64,000 nucleotides of DNA from the NCBI RefSeq assembly GCF_003315075.1, contig NZ_QNRJ01000003.1:186001-250000 (forward strand), written 5' to 3'. Both the position numbers and the translations under genes were made by a program. The first letter of the stretch is position 1, and each line of letters starts with the position of its first letter. The notes below the pieces were generated by a model. It was not told where the DNA came from. It did no database searches and worked only from the letters and a program-made list of their open reading frames with translations. The DNA is from Rossellomorea aquimaris. GTDB lineage: Bacteria > Bacillota > Bacilli > Bacillales > Bacillaceae_B. This document shows positions 36,738 through 44,960 of the stretch, in pieces.

Positions 36738-37763
36738 TTATTTACTTGGTTCTGCGATTTTAACGAGTTGTTTGCCGATGTTTTTGCCTTGGAAGAGTCC
36801 GAGGAAGGCGTCGGTTACGTTTTCCAAGCCTTCTGTGATGGTTTCTTCGTATTGGAGTTTTCCTTGGGAAAGCCATTGGCCAAGTTCTGTTGCTCCTTCT
36901 TTGAAGCGGTCATTGTAGTCGTTGACGACAAAGCCTTTCATGAGTGCGCTTGATTTGATCAATCTGGTTTGTACGCGAGGTCCCAGATCACGATCCGTTT
37001 TGTTATAAGAAGAAATCGCTCCGCACACTGGTACACGTGCATGTTTATTTAGTAAACTAAGGGCAGCGTCACCAATTTCACCACCAACGTTTTCGAAATA
37101 CACATCGATGCCGTTTGGACACGCTTCTTTTAACGCAGCGTAGATGTTGTCCGTTGTTTTGTAGTTGATTCCTTCGTCGAATCCAAGCGTATCTGTCAGA
37201 TAGCTTACTTTTTCATCAGAACCTGCAATCCCGACGACACGGGCTCCTTTGATTTTGGCTATTTGTCCGACAACAGAGCCGACTGCACCTGCAGCACCGG
37301 ATACAACCACGGTTTCGCCTTCTTTCGGTTGACCGATGTCAAGGAGTCCGAAATAAGCGGTCAATCCAGTCATTCCCAGTATACTAAGGTGAGTAGAGAT
37401 AGGGGCGACATTCGGATCGATGGAGCGGACCTGTTTCTCATTGGCAAGGGAATATTCCTGCCAAGGCAGCATTCCTACTACGAAATCCCCTTTTTGGAAA
37501 TGTTCAGATTCTGATTCAACGACTTCTCCAACCGCTCCGCCAGCCAACGCTTCGTTCAATTGGAATGGTTCTACATACGACTTGGCATCAGACATTCTGC
37601 CCCGCATATAAGGATCCACGGAAAGATAAAGTGTTTTGACTAATACTTGTCCTTTGGATGGTTTAGGAACTTCAATTTCTTTGAAGTTGAAATCCTCTTT
37701 TACAGGCATTCCTTCAGGACGGGTGACTAATTGGATTTGTTGCTGCTTATCGGGTAACATCAT
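36738..37763 (-). CDS. yfmJ: NADP-dependent medium-chain oxidoreductase (YfmJ/prostaglandin reductase type)
   Basis: A 341-residue zinc-independent MDR reductase. The N-terminal GroES-like domain has the family segment LYLSVDPYMRGRMSDAKSY. The nucleotide-binding domain has VSGAAGAVGSVVGQIAKIKG, and DVYFENVGGEIGDAALSLL follows. Relatives reduce alpha,beta-unsaturated ketones and aldehydes, pointing to detoxification. It starts MM; either ATG after GAGGAGG may be used. Confidence 0.88.
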   Translation of the reverse strand: MMLPDKQQQIQLVTRPEGMPVKEDFNFKEIEVPKPSKGQVLVKTLYLSVDPYMRGRMSDAKSYVEPFQLNEALAGGAVGEVVESESEHFQKGDFVVGMLPWQEYSLANEKQVRSIDPNVAPISTHLSILGMTGLTAYFGLLDIGQPKEGETVVVSGAAGAVGSVVGQIAKIKGARVVGIAGSDEKVSYLTDTLGFDEGINYKTTDNIYAALKEACPNGIDVYFENVGGEIGDAALSLLNKHARVPVCGAISSYNKTDRDLGPRVQTRLIKSSALMKGFVVNDYNDRFKEGATELGQWLSQGKLQYEETITEGLENVTDAFLGLFQGKNIGKQLVKIAEPSK

Positions 37764-37910
37764 GATTCCTCCTCGTAATTTTAAGCTGAAAATTTCTTCC
37801 GATTATTAGAAACTTATCACATGGAGTTTAGGTTCTACAAAGAATAACACTTGAGAAAGGTGGGGTGAATGTGGCGAATAGTTGGGATGAGCTTGCATTA
37901 ATAAGAGAAT

Positions 37911-37954
37911 AAGAGGGACGGACCTTGGTGAGTAACACAAGGTCCGTCCCTCTT
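37911..37954. terminator. Perfect 16-bp hairpin from an inverted repeat pair
   Basis: AAGAGGGACGGACCTT and AAGGTCCGTCCCTCTT flank a 12-base loop, directly after the peroxiredoxin gene (minus strand). It is the most perfect paired copy of the dispersed repeat. Confidence 0.7.
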
Positions 37955-37960
37955 CTGAAA

Positions 37961-38464
37961 TTATTTAACGTTTTTTTGGATATACTTCACGATTTTTCTT
38001 AGTTCATTCGCATGTGGACGGCCAAAGGGGCTCGTTTGTCTTTGCTGGTACATGGTTTGTCCTTTTTCATTCACAAGGAAGTAAGCCGGTTCACCATGTT
38101 GTCCGTGATCCTCATAAGGGGCATCTTCACCGTGATAGAACACATCATAGGCTTTGATGGCCTCTAACTTTTCGTCTGCTAAGACAGGGAAAGTTAAATC
38201 CTCTTTGTTTGCAAACTCCTGCAAGTCCTCCATTTTATCACTGGAAATCGCAAGTATGTGAACATTATGTTTTTCAAAATCCTCTTTGTTTGCTTGCAGC
38301 TCTCTAAGTTCTTCTTGACATACCGGGCACCATGAGCCCCTGAAGAAAACGATGAGATGCCAGCTTTGATGTTCTTTTTGATGGTCCTCAAATGAGAACG
38401 TTTCACCTGAAACTGCCGGGAGCGTGAAATTTGGTACCGTATCATTTAATTGAAAAGTTGCCAT
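37961..38464 (-). CDS. Peroxiredoxin (AhpC/TSA family)
   Basis: A 167-residue thioredoxin-fold protein. Active-site motif FRGSWCPVCQEELREL, with candidate peroxidatic Cys46 and nearby Cys49 (CxxC spacing, as in thiol peroxidase/thioredoxin-like members). VLADEKLEAIKAYDVFY and EPAYFLVNEKG complete the fold. It likely reduces peroxides in the cytoplasm. ATG after AGGAGG. Confidence 0.88.
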   Translation of the reverse strand: MATFQLNDTVPNFTLPAVSGETFSFEDHQKEHQSWHLIVFFRGSWCPVCQEELRELQANKEDFEKHNVHILAISSDKMEDLQEFANKEDLTFPVLADEKLEAIKAYDVFYHGEDAPYEDHGQHGEPAYFLVNEKGQTMYQQRQTSPFGRPHANELRKIVKYIQKNVK

Positions 38465-38628
38465 TATTCATTCCTCCTATTGATTTCTTTCCAGTCAGAT
38501 AGGCATTAGGACAATCCTGACCAGATTGAAATACATACAGTATAGTAATTTATTTTGCTTACATGGAGAGTATTTCCCTTTATGTGAGAAACAAAACGTA
38601 TTATTGTGCAGAGTGAGTAGAAAGGACG

Positions 38629-38937
38629 ATGAATATGAGAAGAAATAAGACAGGTCCAAACCTGTGTATTTTCCCGGAATACAAATGGTGCGGACCAGGA
38701 TGCAGCGGACCCGGTTCTCCCATCAATTCAGTAGACGCAGCATGCAAGGCCCATGACCTATGTTATGAGCGATACGGTCCAAGCTGCCAGTGTGACCGGA
38801 TGTTTATGAGGAAGCTGAAAAATGAAATCAACCCCGATTCTCGAAAAGGTAGGCATGCTTTTCTTATGTATCAATATATGAAACTGCAGACGAGGGTTAC
38901 GTGTCAGGGGCATCGGTGCCGGGGCTCGTGGGTTTAG
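38629..38937 (+). CDS. Phospholipase A2-like protein (parvovirus VP1-type domain)
   Basis: A 102-residue Cys-rich basic protein. YKWCGPGCSGPGS resembles the PLA2 calcium loop, and SVDAACKAHDLCYERYG holds the HDxCY catalytic helix with His42 and Asp43; Asp56 follows in CQCDRM. This matches the small PLA2-like domain known from parvovirus capsid proteins and some Bacillus genes. There is no signal peptide, so release would need lysis or another route, or it acts inside (possibly in spores). Eight Cys residues suggest disulfides or metal. Starts MNM; either ATG is possible. Confidence 0.75.
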   Translation: MNMRRNKTGPNLCIFPEYKWCGPGCSGPGSPINSVDAACKAHDLCYERYGPSCQCDRMFMRKLKNEINPDSRKGRHAFLMYQYMKLQTRVTCQGHRCRGSWV

Positions 38938-39047
38938 ACCGACGAGTCCGGGCAACCTCTTTATTCAAAGAGAAGAGTATAGTGGGATACCGTCAAACAT
39001 AAAACGGGGAGTTCAATGGAGACCCGGTTCCCGGCACACACCCATAA

Positions 39048-39075
39048 AAAAACCAGCCCACATCAAGCAGGCTGG
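39048..39075 (-). terminator. Terminator of the DUF2269-like gene
   Basis: Minus-strand GCCAGCC-tgcttgatg-tGGGCTGG followed by TTTTTTTA. Confidence 0.75.
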
Positions 39076-39084
39076 CGACTCAGA

Positions 39085-39537
39085 TTAAAACGGTTTGATA
39101 GACATTAAGATGATAAGAATAATGGCAGCACTATGTATAATAATATTGAATGGTTTTAATTCTGAGTTGATTTTTCCGTAAGATTCAGGGACGTCGTCAC
39201 CTTCGTGGTTGTGGATGATTTCCGCCATCTGCTTTACTTTTTTCGGCATGATCCCTGCAACGATGAACTGGACACCTATGTAGATCACGATGGACGCGAT
39301 ATACCAACCAGTTTTGAATAAATAGGGGTTCATAATACCCATAATGAGACCAGTGATAAGTAACACGATACTGCCGATTTTTGCAAAGGTTTCGATCTTT
39401 TTGCTAAGCTCTAAAGAGAATTTCGCTTGATGTGACGTTTCGGGTGTCTTCATCACCACGGGCATCGCAAAGCTTGCACCAAGTCCAGCTGCTGCAGCAA
39501 CGATGTGGACAAGAACCAATAATCCATACATTGACAT
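39085..39537 (-). CDS. DUF2269-like four-helix membrane protein
   Basis: A 150-residue integral membrane protein with four TM helices. The first helix GLLVLVHIVAAAAGLGASFA carries a conserved His, and MSMYG is the start after GGAGGTG. The layout resembles DUF2269 proteins of Bacillus. Function unknown. Confidence 0.72.
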   Translation of the reverse strand: MSMYGLLVLVHIVAAAAGLGASFAMPVVMKTPETSHQAKFSLELSKKIETFAKIGSIVLLITGLIMGIMNPYLFKTGWYIASIVIYIGVQFIVAGIMPKKVKQMAEIIHNHEGDDVPESYGKINSELKPFNIIIHSAAIILIILMSIKPF

Positions 39538-39636
39538 GTTTTTCACCTCCATTTAAGGAAATTTTGAACAGATTTCATTGTATAGTAAATTAGTACCTGT
39601 TTCCAGGTTTTTTTTGAAAAGAGAGGAGAGGAAAGT

Positions 39637-40359
39637 ATGAGTGAGAAAGATGAAATCAGGCATAAGGTATGGAATCGGTTGACAGAGAGAAAATTAGGCG
39701 GTTTTCCATTTCCTCTAACGGGCCGGATTCCAAATTTCAAAGGAGCTGAAACAGCTGCTTCTTTTGTTCGGGATATGGATATTTACAAGGATGCCGAGGT
39801 CGTAAAGGTGAATCCGGATGCACCTCAGCTTCCACTTCGCGCAACTGTGTTGAAGGACGGGAAAATCCTGCTCATTCCAACGCCGCGCTTAAAGGATGGA
39901 TTTGTCATGATTAAGCCTGAATGGGTGCCCCGGGGAGAAGAGAGAAAGGCGGCGAGCATCAAGCATATGAATACATATGGAAAAGTCGTACCGCTCATGG
40001 ATATACCTCCCATTGACCTGATAGTGGTCGGTTCCGTTGCGATTCATCGTGATGGGAGAAGACTCGGAAAAGGAGAGGGCTATGCCGATCGTGAATACGC
40101 CATCCTTCGTGAAATCGGAAACGAGCCGGTGCCGGTCATCACGACCATAAACAGTGAGCAGCTTGTAGGAGACGATATCCCAAGAGATTCCTATGACCTG
40201 GCCGTCGACTGGATCATCACCGAAGCAGGCATCACCGAAACCCACACCCCATACCCAAAACCACAGGGCATCGAATGGGACCACGTATCAGAAGACGAAA
40301 TGGAAAAGATGCCGATTCTGAAGGAATTGAAGAATTTCTCTGGAGGGACGGACCTTTAA
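39637..40359 (+). CDS. 5-formyltetrahydrofolate cyclo-ligase-like protein
   Basis: A 240-residue protein of the 5-FCL/MTHFSD-like family. KDEIRHKVWNRL at the N-terminus, PTPRLKDGFVMIKP, and the conserved RDGRRLGKGEGYADREYAIL (phosphate-binding GKGxGYxD) are visible. The enzyme would make methenyl-THF from 5-formyl-THF with ATP. The last residues SGGTDL and the stop are encoded by a copy of the dispersed repeat, so the extreme C-terminus was probably created by that sequence. Confidence 0.82.
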   Translation: MSEKDEIRHKVWNRLTERKLGGFPFPLTGRIPNFKGAETAASFVRDMDIYKDAEVVKVNPDAPQLPLRATVLKDGKILLIPTPRLKDGFVMIKPEWVPRGEERKAASIKHMNTYGKVVPLMDIPPIDLIVVGSVAIHRDGRRLGKGEGYADREYAILREIGNEPVPVITTINSEQLVGDDIPRDSYDLAVDWIITEAGITETHTPYPKPQGIEWDHVSEDEMEKMPILKELKNFSGGTDL

Positions 40360-40424
40360 TTGAAATTCAATTGGCAAGAAGGCTATAGGGACGGGTTTTT
40401 GTGGAAATTGGAGGTCCGTCCCTC
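40342..40424. repeat. Inverted pair of GGACGGACC repeats overlapping a gene end
   Basis: GGAGGGACGGACCTT (40342-40356, in the 5-FCL-like coding end) faces GGAGGTCCGTCCCTC (40410-40424). The pair forms a large hairpin and may contribute to termination. Confidence 0.7.
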
Positions 40425-40449
40425 AAAACGCTCAAAGTGACGTGAAAAA

Positions 40450-40480
40450 CCCCCTGAAGGAGTTACTCCTTCAGGGGGAG
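40450..40480. terminator. Bidirectional terminator between the 5-FCL-like and carbonic anhydrase genes
   Basis: CCCCCTGAAGGAGT and ACTCCTTCAGGGGG form a near-continuous inverted repeat. On the minus strand it is followed by TTTTTCAC. Confidence 0.78.
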
Positions 40481-40511
40481 GTTGGGCTGGTAGTCGGAAT
40501 AGGGCAAGGCT

Positions 40512-41072
40512 TTATTTGTACCCTTCTACAACCAAGTCCAGCTTTCCTGTTTCAGGACTGATGACGAGTCCGTGAACAGGGATTTTTTTATCCATCAACG
40601 GATGGTTCTTGATCATGTCGACGCTGTGGGCGACGCTTTCCTGTACGGAGCTGAAGCCTTTTAGCCAGTCATGGAGGTCGATTCCGGAGTAGTTGACGGT
40701 TTCGAGTGTTTCATCCGCCACCCCGCGTTCTTTCATTTTGTCCAGGATACTATCGCTGTTGATGGCGCTCATTCCGCAGTCGTGGTGACCGATCACGAGT
40801 ACTTCATCTGCCTGGAGTTCATAGACCGCAACGAGGAGGCTGCGCATGATACTACCAAATGGATGACTCACGACAGCACCGGCGTTTTTAACGATTTTCA
40901 CGTCGCCATTTTTCATGTTCATGGATTTAGGCAGAAGCTCTACTAAACGGGTATCCATACAAGTAAGAATAACTAATCGTTTGTCTGGAAACTTGGTTGT
41001 TCTGTACTCTTCGTACGATTGCTCTTGTACAAACTGTTGGTTGTAATCAAGTATGTTCGTTAATAAAGTCAT
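40512..41072 (-). CDS. Beta-class carbonic anhydrase
   Basis: A 186-residue zinc enzyme interconverting CO2 and bicarbonate. Zinc ligands are visible as Cys38 and catalytic Asp40 in ILTCMDTRL, and His96 and Cys99 in VIGHHDCGM. The length matches the YtiB-type Bacillus beta-CA. Single gene. Confidence 0.93.
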   Translation of the reverse strand: MTLLTNILDYNQQFVQEQSYEEYRTTKFPDKRLVILTCMDTRLVELLPKSMNMKNGDVKIVKNAGAVVSHPFGSIMRSLLVAVYELQADEVLVIGHHDCGMSAINSDSILDKMKERGVADETLETVNYSGIDLHDWLKGFSSVQESVAHSVDMIKNHPLMDKKIPVHGLVISPETGKLDLVVEGYK

Positions 41073-41100
41073 GTCGTCTCTCCCATAAAGTAAATTTTTA

Positions 41101-41598
41101 TCACTTCACATTTAGCTGAAGGTGATTTTCTATCTCTTTTATTTTATCCATAATTTCTTGTCGATTCCAATCAGACGTATTGGAAAGTTTCAAATAAAGA
41201 GAAGATACTTTAGCCAGTACCTCTGTCAAATTCGGTTCTTTTCGTGGATACGTGGACTTACCCATAAGATCAAATAAGCCATTCATTTGATCGGACACTT
41301 TCTTGTATTGAGCGTCCTTAGAAATGACGGCAACATGATAATATTGCTGTATATCGGAAAACTGATAGAAGATATCAAATAGCTCAAATGAATCATTTTT
41401 CTTCAAATTCAATTCCATTTCACCTGATAAATTCTTATGAATAATCCGTGCGAACTTTGGCGAGCTATCGTCTTCTACTATAGACATGAAGTTTTCTCCA
41501 GGCTTTAAAAAGTCATAACCCGAATTAGAAGCATCAATTAAATTAAATTGCCTATCCAATAGTAGATAAGGAATCGGGCATAAATGCAGATTTTCCAC
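41101..41598 (-). CDS. PAS-like sensor protein, partner of the B12-binding protein
   Basis: A 165-residue soluble protein. The first 110 residues look PAS-like (CPIPYLLLDRQFNLIDASNS, FELFDIFYQFSDIQQYYHVA), followed by a helical tail. No kinase, HTH or GGDEF domain is fused. It is 122 bases downstream of the B12-binding gene on the same strand, so the two are probably one operon. Ligand and output are unknown. Confidence 0.6.
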   Translation of the reverse strand: MENLHLCPIPYLLLDRQFNLIDASNSGYDFLKPGENFMSIVEDDSSPKFARIIHKNLSGEMELNLKKNDSFELFDIFYQFSDIQQYYHVAVISKDAQYKKVSDQMNGLFDLMGKSTYPRKEPNLTEVLAKVSSLYLKLSNTSDWNRQEIMDKIKEIENHLQLNVK

Positions 41599-41720
41599 AT
41601 GATCACTCCTTTGGGAAAGTAAATGGACGTCATTGCCCCGTTCCTCTCTACTGAGAAAAGTTTCATGTGGGATAACATTCAGTTGAACCTTTTTAAGTTT
41701 GGCTGGATGAAATGAAGGAG

Positions 41721-42371
41721 TCAGCCTTTCTGGGAAAGGAGCTGTCCGGACATATCCGTCAGGTACGCATCGAGTTCTAACAAGTCATTAAAGCTTTCTA
41801 CCTGTGATTTTTCCAGAAAATCCAGGGTGTAGTTTGAAATCAACCGGCCCCCGACCAGAATTTCAATCTCTTGATGATGCTCTCTGATCTCTTCGACGCA
41901 CTCTTTCAATCGAGTCAGTTCCGTTGTCATCCCGATGGATATTCCAATGGCATGGGGTCTCCAGGCACTAATAAAGGTTAATACATCTTTGACAGGGACG
42001 TTGGCTCCCAAGTAACGAGTATTCCATTGCTTTTCTTTGAATACTTCGTTCGCAAGTTCCAGCCCTAAACTGTGATGTTCACCTTCTATACAAAATAAAA
42101 GAGCTTTAGGGTGGTTTTCCAAAGCTTCTTGATGGGTAAATACGGTAGCAAGTAAATATTTAAGGGTTGCAGTAGCTAAATGCTCATCTGCAACGGTAAT
42201 TTGATTTTTCTCCCAAAGATCACCGATCCTATACATAGATGGTTTGATAATTTTCTCATAAAAAGTAAAATTATCTATTTTTGAGTGAATAGAAGACGAA
42301 TGTAATTCCATTAATGAATGCACGTCTCCCGCGAGAATAGACTTGGTGAAAGCCTGGACCAGCTGATTCAT
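41721..42371 (-). CDS. Cobalamin-binding (B12-binding) sensor-like protein without DNA-binding domain
   Basis: A 216-residue protein with the two-part B12 module. A four-helix cap shows the canonical RIGDLWEKNQITVADEHLAT (Trp53, Glu63-His64 equivalents). A Rossmann domain has EGEHHSLG, where His100 fits the ExHxxG axial-ligand motif, and LGANVPVKDV, LVGGRLIS follow. This is the arrangement of CarH/LitR photoreceptors and methyltransferase B12 domains. The MerR-type HTH is absent, so it cannot act as a direct repressor. It more likely signals through the adjacent PAS-like protein. Confidence 0.82.
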   Translation of the reverse strand: MNQLVQAFTKSILAGDVHSLMELHSSSIHSKIDNFTFYEKIIKPSMYRIGDLWEKNQITVADEHLATATLKYLLATVFTHQEALENHPKALLFCIEGEHHSLGLELANEVFKEKQWNTRYLGANVPVKDVLTFISAWRPHAIGISIGMTTELTRLKECVEEIREHHQEIEILVGGRLISNYTLDFLEKSQVESFNDLLELDAYLTDMSGQLLSQKG

Positions 42372-42518
42372 TTATGATCACTCCTAGCAAAAATACCAAT
42401 AACTATATTCAATAGATAGAATTGAAATTCCTGCTACAAATTTCAATCTATAATTGGATTGACTTTCCCAATGTTCTTATTTAATATAACCTCTGTAACA
42501 CTAAACTCAAGTACCTGA

Positions 42519-42556
42519 GAGAGGTTCATAGCATTAACCCTCTATAAAAAACTATG
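42519..42556 (+). promoter_or_regulatory. preQ1-I riboswitch aptamer upstream of queF
   Basis: AGAGGTTCATAGC - ATTA - ACCCTCTATAAAAAACTA matches the compact preQ1-I H-type pseudoknot. AGAGG pairs with CCTCT, and the A-rich tail docks into it. In the queuosine pathway ligand binding lowers expression. GGTTCATAG (42523-42531) can alternatively pair with CTATGAATC (42560-42568), which would dismantle the aptamer. Confidence 0.9.
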
Positions 42557-42605
42557 GTTCTATGAATCTAACATGAGGTTTTCTAAAACATGTTATCCTT
42601 AAAGC

Positions 42606-42705
42606 GTAACAGGATAAGACAATTTTTGCAATTTTACTGCCTGTTACTCCGATTCTTAGGCTAATGCTATGTCCTCCTTCATTCGAGGCACTCTGAAGGG
42701 GAGGA
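42606..42705 (+). promoter_or_regulatory. queF leader hairpins, including a ribosome-binding-site sequestering stem
   Basis: GTAACAGG (42606) pairs with CCTGTTAC (42640). Further down, TCCTCCTTCA (42672-42681) pairs with TGAAGGGGAGGA (42694-42705), which contains the queF Shine-Dalgarno. No T-run follows any hairpin, so control is probably at translation rather than by termination. Confidence 0.55.
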
Positions 42706-42712
42706 TTTTCAC

Positions 42713-43210
42713 ATGTCAGGAAGAAAAGACGAAGATTTAACAGATCTATCATTATTAGGAAATCAAGGAACAAATTACTTATTCGAGTATGCTCCACACA
42801 TTTTGGAAGCATTCGACAATAAGCATCCGAACCGGGATTATTTTGTGAAGTTCAACTGTCCTGAATTCACAAGTCTCTGTCCGAAAACAGGTCAACCGGA
42901 CTTCGCTGCCATCTACATCAGCTATATACCAGGTGAAAAGATGGTGGAAAGTAAATCACTCAAGCTTTACTTATTCAGCTTCAGAAATCATGGGGATTTC
43001 CATGAAGACTGCATGAACATCATCATGAATGACCTCATCGAATTGATGGATCCACGCTACATCGAAGTGTGGGGGAAGTTCACCCCACGCGGCGGAATCA
43101 GCATTGATCCATACTGTAACTACGGAAAGCCAGGTACGAAATACGAAACAATGGCAGACCACCGCTTGATGAACCATGATTTGTATCCGGAGAAAATTGA
43201 TAATCGATAA
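42713..43210 (+). CDS. queF: NADPH-dependent 7-cyano-7-deazaguanine reductase QueF
   Basis: A 165-residue type I QueF, which reduces preQ0 to preQ1 in tRNA queuosine synthesis. The motif [14 protein letters not shown] carries the thioimide-forming Cys56 and general acid Asp63. The NADPH-binding [20 protein letters not shown] is present. It is a stand-alone gene under a preQ1 riboswitch; the other queuosine genes are not in this window. Confidence 0.95.
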   Translation: MSGRKDEDLTDLSLLGNQGTNYLFEYAPHILEAFDNKHPNRDYFVKFNCPEFTSLCPKTGQPDFAAIYISYIPGEKMVESKSLKLYLFSFRNHGDFHEDCMNIIMNDLIELMDPRYIEVWGKFTPRGGISIDPYCNYGKPGTKYETMADHRLMNHDLYPEKIDNR

Positions 43211-43214
43211 GATG

Positions 43215-43251
43215 GGAAGGACGATTCTTTAATGGGATCGTTCTTTTTTTT
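43215..43251 (+). terminator. Terminator after queF
   Basis: An imperfect stem, AAGGACGAT / ATCGTTCTT, is followed by TTTTTT. The 220-base gap up to 43472 shows no gene. Confidence 0.65.
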
Positions 43252-43472
43252 GCGGTGGAAGCTAAAATTCCTACTATACCCTAATGGTTAACCCCTAAAC
43301 CCAAACCCCATCCTCATCACATCTGAAAACCCTTCCAATTTTCACAATTATTAAACCTTATTTTTTTGACCGGATTCCCTTTACAAAGGGTCTTGATGGG
43401 CTTTATAATCCCGTTGTTCAACTATTTACGGAAAACCCAAAAAAAATTTTAAAGAAAAAGGAGGTTGCGGTG

Positions 43473-44321
43473 ATGCGACAAAGAATATTTTCCTTCTTAA
43501 TGATGAATCTTGGAGCATTTCTTGTTTCAGTGAATGTCCATTTTTTCTTATCGCCTAATAATTTAGCGACAGGGGGAGTAAGTGGATTGTCAATCATCAT
43601 GAACGATCTGTTTCCAGGGTTATCCCTTGGACTGTTCATGATCATAATCAATATCGTGTTATTTATCGTCGGTGTGATTTTTCTCGGTTTTAATTTCGGT
43701 GCGAAAACGATTTACGCGAGTTTCGCCCTTTCATTCTATGTTTGGTTATTAGAGACAGTTGCTCCCATGAGTGCACCACTAAGTGAAGATATCTTGATTC
43801 AACTGATCATTGGTCAGTGCATTGCCGCAATCGGTATGGCGATTGTGTTCAACCAGCAGGCATCAACGGGTGGAACGGACATCGTGGCCCTGATCTTTAA
43901 TAAATATTTCAATATAGATGTAGGCAGAGGTGTTTTACTGGCAGATTTATCAATCGCTACGTCCTCAGCCGTACTATTCGGACCGCAAGTCGGAATGTAT
44001 GCCTTCTTCGGTGTCATCCTGAACGGACTGGTCATCGATTATGCATTGCAGCAATTCAATTCAAATAAAGAGATTGTGATCATCAGCCGATACAGCGATG
44101 AAATCAAGTCTTATATCGTTCATGAATTGGGAAAAGGAGCGACGATTCATACGGCAACGGGAGCGTTCACGTCCGATGAAAAGGAAGTCATCACGACCAT
44201 CCTTGGTCGAAAGGACTTTACCAAGCTGAAAGGATTCATCACCCAGGTTGATAATCGCGCCTTCATCACGGTCCATACGATGAATGAAATACTCGGTCAA
44301 AACTTCAAACGATTGGCATAG
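43473..44321 (+). CDS. YitT-family (DUF161/DUF2179) membrane protein
   Basis: A 282-residue protein. Five to six TM helices include SLGLFMIIINIVLFIVGVIF and the signature FNQQASTGGTDIVALIFNKY. A C-terminal cytoplasmic DUF2179 domain follows (REGKGATIHTATGAFT-like GKGATIHTATGAFTSDEKEV, VDNRAFITVHTMNEI). ATG after AAGGAGG; an overlapping GTG three bases earlier is also possible. Function in Bacillus unknown. Confidence 0.88.
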   Translation: MRQRIFSFLMMNLGAFLVSVNVHFFLSPNNLATGGVSGLSIIMNDLFPGLSLGLFMIIINIVLFIVGVIFLGFNFGAKTIYASFALSFYVWLLETVAPMSAPLSEDILIQLIIGQCIAAIGMAIVFNQQASTGGTDIVALIFNKYFNIDVGRGVLLADLSIATSSAVLFGPQVGMYAFFGVILNGLVIDYALQQFNSNKEIVIISRYSDEIKSYIVHELGKGATIHTATGAFTSDEKEVITTILGRKDFTKLKGFITQVDNRAFITVHTMNEILGQNFKRLA

Positions 44322-44327
44322 AAACAA

Positions 44328-44358
44328 AGCTTCACCTTTCAATAAGGTGGAGCTTTTT
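44328..44358 (+). terminator. Terminator of the YitT-family gene
   Basis: AAGCTTCACCTTT-caat-AAGGTGGAGCTTTTT with one mismatch and a T-run. Confidence 0.8.
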
Positions 44359-44438
44359 CTTTGTCAAAAGCTCTTTTTGCAAAGATTGTTTTTTAGTTAC
44401 ATAGGAACTGCATTGGCTCTGTCAATCAGTGTATGCTC

Positions 44439-44560
44439 AGATGGAGAGGGGAACTGCTTCGCTTGCAGCTAGCGTTCGGCCGAGCCTCCTCAGCTTAGCC
44501 GAACGGTGTCTCGGTACGACCGTACTTCCGCAGGAGTCTACGCAGTTCCCCTCACCATCT
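44439..44560. repeat. 122-bp imperfect palindrome inside MITE-like unit 2
   Basis: AGATGGAGAGGGGAACTGC at the left end is matched by GCAGTTCCCCTCACCATCT at the right end (18 of 19 complementary). A second internal inverted pair, GTTCGGC / GCCGAAC, lies inside. Confidence 0.75.
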
Positions 44561-44837
44561 ATAAGGGAATTTCGTTACAGAGCTTAATAGTGACAAAAAC
44601 TATCTGGAGAAAACGGACTACTGCTCTCTTTAAAAGTTGTCCTTATCCACGGTAGCATTGTTTGTTTCATTTGATAGATAGTTAGATGATCCACCGATCT
44701 GAGTTAACATTAAATTTTCTTTTACTCCTTTGTAGATAGTCCGTTTTGGGAATGAAAGCTCAACTTATCTACAATAGGAGTATTTTTTCGTTTGTATATC
44801 CATATTTATAGCTGTCAGAATTTAGTGGCAGAGAGTG

Positions 44838-44960
44838 GATTGTAGCGGAAGGCACTTGACTCCTGCGGGAGATAGAGGAAAAGTCGAGACCCCGCAGGGC
44901 AAAGCCCGAGGAGGCTCGACTTCCTCCCCGGGGAATCTTGTGCCTGGAGCGGAAAGGAAC
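44838..44960. repeat. Dispersed Bacillus palindromic repeat, intact copy
   Basis: It begins TAGCGGAAGGCACTTGACTC and ends GTGCCTGGAGCGGAA. The central GACCCCGCAGGGCAAAGCCC region shows the uninterrupted form of the repeat that is split at 20964-22909. Confidence 0.75.

Noticed and set aside
37800-37910. Short frame MWRIVGMSLH after AAAGGTGGGG
   Set aside because: Only ten codons, with nothing to indicate a leader or regulatory role.
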